Below, in pieces: positions 61,413 through 64,000 of a stretch of 64,000 nt of DNA. The notes beneath the pieces are model-generated. The model ran no database searches and was not told the origin of the DNA. It worked only from the letters and a program-made list of their open reading frames with translations. How positions within the stretch are numbered: position 1 is the first letter of the stretch; the number at the start of each line of letters is the position of its first letter. A program made the position numbers and the translations under genes. Source of the stretch: Virgibacillus_O sediminis (GTDB lineage Bacteria > Bacillota > Bacilli > Bacillales > Amphibacillaceae); assembly GCF_042643265.1 (NCBI RefSeq), contig NZ_JBHRRZ010000003.1:1-64000 (forward strand), in the 5' to 3' direction.

Positions 61413-62433
61413 CACGTATAACCTCCACTTCCACCGAGGTCTGCTCTAGAACAAAGGAAACAGCTTTTTGAATTTCCTCTTCTTCCCCGTTGATTTGTAC
61501 ATAAAGTGTACCGTATGCCCCACCCTGGGTCTGGGTAATTTTCCCTTGCAGAATATTAATGTCGACGTCAAACCTTTTTGCGAGTTGGCTGATCAATGCC
61601 TGATTGGTTGTCTCTCCGACAAAATGGAGGCGGATGATATTTCCTTCTTCAGATCTCTGCAGAAGCTGTGCCATACTGTCTTCCTCCTGTTGATTTCCCA
61701 TTACTTGCTCTACAAACTTTTTGGTCACTGGCTTTTCGGGCCTGGAAAACAGTTCGAGTACATCTCCTTGTTCTACAACCTTCCCTTTTTCCATGACAGC
61801 CACCTGTTTGCAAATTTTACGGATTACATGCATTTCATGGGTAATAAGAATGATAGTTAACCCGAATTTCTTATTGATATCCACCAGTAGATCAAGGATA
61901 GCATTCGTCGTTTCTGGATCAAGAGCAGATGTAGCTTCGTCACAAAGCAGAACTTTCGGCTGGTTGGCCAGCGCACGTGCGATTCCTACCCGTTGTTTCT
62001 GTCCACCGCTTAATTGAGAAGGATATGCGTTCTCTCTCCCCGTCAGGCCGACCAGACCGATAAGCTCTTCTACCCGTGTCTCACGATCCTTTTTAGGAAC
62101 TCCCGCAATCTCCAGCGGAAAAGCGATATTGTCTTTGACCGTCCGTGACCAAAGCAAGTTGAAATGCTGGAAGATCATCCCGATATCTTGCCGTGCAACT
62201 CGCAACTGTTTACTGTTTAATGTTGTAATTTCTCTGTCGTCAATAACGATCTTCCCCTCCGAAGGTTCCTCCAGCCGGTTCAAGAGTCTGACAAAGGTGC
62301 TTTTACCGGCACCACTGTAGCCTATCACACCAAATATATCACCTTCATTTATAGTTAGTGACAAATCATCAACTGCGGTGATATCCTGTTTATCCGTTTT
62401 GAAATATTTACTTAGATTCTCAATGGAAATCAT
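61402..62433 (-). CDS. metN: methionine ABC transporter ATPase with C-terminal NIL domain
   Basis: A 343-residue ATPase. Walker A GYSGAGKST (about 38-46), signature LSGGQKQRV (about 141-149), Walker B VLLCDEATSALDP (about 160-172). The C-terminal NIL domain (about 265-340, IRLHFVGETTNQALISQLAKR) is the regulatory methionine-binding part known from MetN. AAAGGGGG precedes the ATG. It is first of the operon, behind the SAM-I riboswitch. Confidence 0.96.
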   Translation of the reverse strand: MISIENLSKYFKTDKQDITAVDDLSLTINEGDIFGVIGYSGAGKSTFVRLLNRLEEPSEGKIVIDDREITTLNSKQLRVARQDIGMIFQHFNLLWSRTVKDNIAFPLEIAGVPKKDRETRVEELIGLVGLTGRENAYPSQLSGGQKQRVGIARALANQPKVLLCDEATSALDPETTNAILDLLVDINKKFGLTIILITHEMHVIRKICKQVAVMEKGKVVEQGDVLELFSRPEKPVTKKFVEQVMGNQQEEDSMAQLLQRSEEGNIIRLHFVGETTNQALISQLAKRFDVDINILQGKITQTQGGAYGTLYVQINGEEEEIQKAVSFVLEQTSVEVEVIRDDG

Positions 62434-62500
62434 GGTAATCCCCCTTTCATTCTGGAACTATTGGTAGTATGTACAATCCATACTTTTATAAAAAAACATA

Positions 62501-62534
62501 AAAAAGCCTTTCTGTAAGAGAACAGAAAGACGCC
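62501..62534 (-). terminator. terminator of the metNIQ SAM-I leader
   Basis: Minus strand GCGTCTTTCTG (62523-62533) and CAGAAAGGC (62506-62514) form the stem, followed by TTTTTTATG. Confidence 0.9.
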
Positions 62535-62552
62535 AGTTTATGCCTTCTAGTT

Positions 62553-62664
62553 CTCTTATCTGTCAAAGTTTTACTTTGCAGGAGTTGGCACCTTTCAAAT
62601 ATCAATATATTTGAAGGTTGCCGCGGGTTCACTGGGCCAGTCCCTCCACCGCTCAAGATAAGAG
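62553..62664 (-). promoter_or_regulatory. SAM-I (S-box) riboswitch aptamer of metNIQ
   Basis: Minus strand P1 arms CTCTTATC (62657-62664) and GATAAGAG (62553-62560), then GCGGTGGAGGGAC, CAGTGAACCCGCGGCAACC and AAGGTGCCAACTCC. These are the S-box blocks. SAM would switch off methionine uptake. Confidence 0.96.
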
Positions 62665-62699
62665 TTGAAATTTTATTTGATTGCAATCCAATACCCAAA

Positions 62700-62728
62700 A
62701 TAGTACCATGCATGCAATGCCGTGTCAA
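62700..62728 (-). promoter_or_regulatory. promoter of the metNIQ transcript
   Basis: Minus strand TTGACA (62723-62728) and TACTAT (62700-62705), spacer 17 bp. The promoter starts 6 bp from the yusE stop codon at 62734. Confidence 0.85.
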
Positions 62729-62733
62729 CCGCT

Positions 62734-63057
62734 TTATTGCTCTTGAAAGAGTTGCGGTTTATATTTCATTAAATAACTGTATATATTGGGAATGGAATGG
62801 AATGTATATACCTTTTCCACATATTCACCTTTTTCTTTGACCAGCAGGCATGGCACACTTTCAATCTGTTTTTCCTGCATGAATTCGGGATGCAGGGAAG
62901 CATTCATTTCGAAAAATATATCTTGTTTATGCACCTGTTCAATCTTTTCCAGCATACTACGTGCAAGCTGGCATGTCCCACAAAAAGGGGTATAGATATA
63001 CACAAGGAAATTTTCCTGTTCTGATATTTCTTTGGTAAATTGCTTCAAACTCCTCAC
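62734..63057 (-). CDS. yusE: thioredoxin-like protein YusE
   Basis: A 107-residue thioredoxin-fold protein with the active site TPFCGTCQLA (C26, C29 if GTG 63057 is used). IESVPCLLV gives the cis-Pro loop with an extra Cys. It is a cytosolic redox protein of unknown target. The start may be GTG 63057 or TTG 63048; AGGGTGAGGAG overlaps both. The yusF stop is one base upstream, so the two are coupled. Confidence 0.85.
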   Translation of the reverse strand: MRSLKQFTKEISEQENFLVYIYTPFCGTCQLARSMLEKIEQVHKQDIFFEMNASLHPEFMQEKQIESVPCLLVKEKGEYVEKVYTFHSIPNIYSYLMKYKPQLFQEQ

Positions 63058-63058
63058 C

Positions 63059-63415
63059 CTATACTAAAAAAATCGGGTTAACCGCTATATGTTTACTTAC
63101 TAATGCAGAGGCAAGGATATTTTCTGGTGTGGTGGCCACTTCCCGGTACTCACTGCTTACAAAGATGTGCTCTGCATGTGGCAGTTCCCTGGACAACTGC
63201 TTTCTCAGCTTCACGCCGGAAGGATCTTCATCCACTAAAATGATGACCTCCTTGTGGTCCAAATCATATGTTTCCAATAATTCATCAAAGCGCTCCACAC
63301 CTAATGTCCCATGCGTACAAACAATGGTCACGTCATCCGTAATCAATTTTTGGATCTGCCGTTTATCGGTTAAACCCTCAACAATAATCACCTTGTCGGT
63401 CTCATGCGTAATCAT
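63059..63415 (-). CDS. yusF: YusF, small TOPRIM-domain protein
   Basis: A 118-residue protein that is one TOPRIM domain: the catalytic Glu in VIIVEGLTDK (about 9-18) and the DxD pair in ILVDEDPSG (about 59-67). Single-domain Toprim proteins of this kind (also near RNase M5) may act on RNA or DNA; the role of YusF is not known. The rbs is AAGGAGTGC before ATG 63415. It stands upstream of yusE. Confidence 0.88.
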   Translation of the reverse strand: MITHETDKVIIVEGLTDKRQIQKLITDDVTIVCTHGTLGVERFDELLETYDLDHKEVIILVDEDPSGVKLRKQLSRELPHAEHIFVSSEYREVATTPENILASALVSKHIAVNPIFLV

Positions 63416-63473
63416 CCCATAGCACTCCTTATGAAATCAAGCAAGAAGCTTATTTACTTTAATATATGATAAA

Positions 63474-63513
63474 AACATGGCTGACTATACACTGTTCAGC
63501 GTGTTAGTCAGCC
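63474..63513 (-). terminator. gcvH terminator
   Basis: ggctgac (63479-63485) pairs with gtcagcc (63507-63513), with acac/gtgt inside. The minus strand continues ATGTTTTTATC. Confidence 0.8.
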
Positions 63514-63527
63514 CAAATTTCAGATAT

Positions 63528-63911
63528 TCAGTCCTCTTCGGTAATTTCTGCGTACTGTTCTGGCGATAACAAATCATCAAGTTCTGTAGTACTGGAAGGT
63601 TCAATCACAACCATCCATGCTTTTTCATAAGGAGATTCATTTACAAATTCGGGACTGTCCTCAAGTTCCTCATTGACTTCAACGACTTTGCCGCTTATAG
63701 GAGCATATAGCTCGGATACCGTTTTGACGGACTCGACACTGCCAAATGGTTCATCCACTTTCAGCACATCTCCCGGTGCCGGCAACTCGACAAATACAAT
63801 ATCCCCCAACTCGTCCTGAGCGAAGTCGGTGATACCAACCCGGACATTATCTCCTTCTTTTTTTACCCATTCATGTTCTTTAGAATACAGCAAGTCCTGT
63901 GGTAAGCTCAT
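63528..63911 (-). CDS. gcvH: glycine cleavage system H protein
   Basis: A 126-residue H protein. The lipoylated lysine is K63 in SVESVKTVSELYAPISG. H protein shuttles the aminomethyl group in glycine cleavage and, in Bacillus, also supplies lipoyl groups to other complexes. ATG 63911 has GGAGGG about 6 nt upstream; ATG 63917 touches the ribosome binding site. gcvT and gcvP are not nearby. A TATAGT box near 63948 may be its promoter. Confidence 0.95.
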   Translation of the reverse strand: MSLPQDLLYSKEHEWVKKEGDNVRVGITDFAQDELGDIVFVELPAPGDVLKVDEPFGSVESVKTVSELYAPISGKVVEVNEELEDSPEFVNESPYEKAWMVVIEPSSTTELDDLLSPEQYAEITEED

Positions 63912-64000
63912 TCTCATCCCTCCAAATTTTCATTCCAATACCACTATACTAGTTAACTCTTTTTTTCGCTACCATTGTTTACCGCTCCAGCCAGACATCC

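Noticed and set aside
62486..62728. 80-residue frame on the minus strand
   Set aside because: It coincides with the SAM-I riboswitch, its terminator and promoter.
1..64000. CRISPR array, prophage, insertion sequence, toxin-antitoxin pair or defence island
   Set aside because: No repeated spacers, transposase, integrase, phage genes or defence domains were seen; the only HepT-like gene stands alone.

Overview
The window comes from a low-to-mid GC Gram-positive chromosome of the family Bacillaceae. It opens inside a 16S rRNA gene of Bacillus type, read on the minus strand. Nearly every gene that follows has a clear Bacillus subtilis counterpart, and blocks of them keep the B. subtilis order: ytqB/ytpB/ytoA/metK/pckA, ytlACD-ytkD, menFDHBE, yugO/yugI/pgi, patB/kapB, yuiBCD/yumBC/yutM/dapF/yuzD/yutI/yutH-C, yunA-E, suf and metNIQ/yusEF/gcvH. 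The 16S V1-V2 text and the Na+-linked transporters fit a halotolerant genus near Virgibacillus, Lentibacillus or Oceanobacillus, but I cannot fix the genus. The spore-associated genes (kapB, yutH, yutC, yunB) indicate an endospore former.

Layout. 1-800: 5' end of a 16S gene (minus) with boxA leader and three tandem sigma-A promoters. 830-8770: rhodanese, a secreted FG-GAP-like protein, leuS behind a leucine T-box, a tRNA wobble methyltransferase, a sesquarterpene synthase, a gamma-carbonic-anhydrase-like protein and metK behind a SAM-I riboswitch. 8800-14800: pckA, the ytlACD ABC transporter, ytkD and two small unknowns. 14900-22900: menaquinone genes, menFDHBE on minus and menA-menI on plus, with menC absent. 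22900-28500: a TraR/DksA-like protein, M42 peptidase, thioredoxin-fold protein, K+ channel, YugI, DUF378 protein and pgi. 28600-33400: patB, Cu/Zn superoxide dismutase, kapB, a free-standing ptsH, deoD and yuiD. 33500-46200: yuiC, yuiB, NDH-2, ferredoxin-NADP reductase, a broken Crp/Fnr regulator, Fe-S and cell-wall precursor genes (yutM, dapF, nfu), the yut cluster and yunA. 46400-51200: an NSS transporter with its 35-residue subunit (metPS type), an NhaC-family transporter behind a lysine riboswitch, and yunB. 51300-63911: yunCDE, the sufCDSUB operon, the methionine ABC transporter metNIQ behind a second SAM-I riboswitch, yusEF and gcvH.

How the parts work together. The window is rich in RNA-level control of amino-acid genes: T-box(Leu)-leuS, SAM-I-metK, SAM-I-metNIQ and L-box-NhaC transporter, each with a recognisable terminator and three of the four with a TTGACA-type promoter at 17-bp spacing. 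Menaquinone synthesis and NDH-2 serve the respiratory chain. SufCDSUB, YutM and Nfu build Fe-S clusters. Pgi, HPr and PckA sit in central carbon flow.

I found no prophage, insertion sequence, CRISPR array, tRNA gene or defence island. The window is conserved backbone. The less ordinary items are the lysine-riboswitch transporter, the small NSS subunit, the Crp/Fnr remnant, a long hairpin element at 34643-34797, a possible sigma-B-driven short RNA downstream of pgi, a hairpin covering the yunC ribosome binding site, a free-standing HPr gene and the missing menC.
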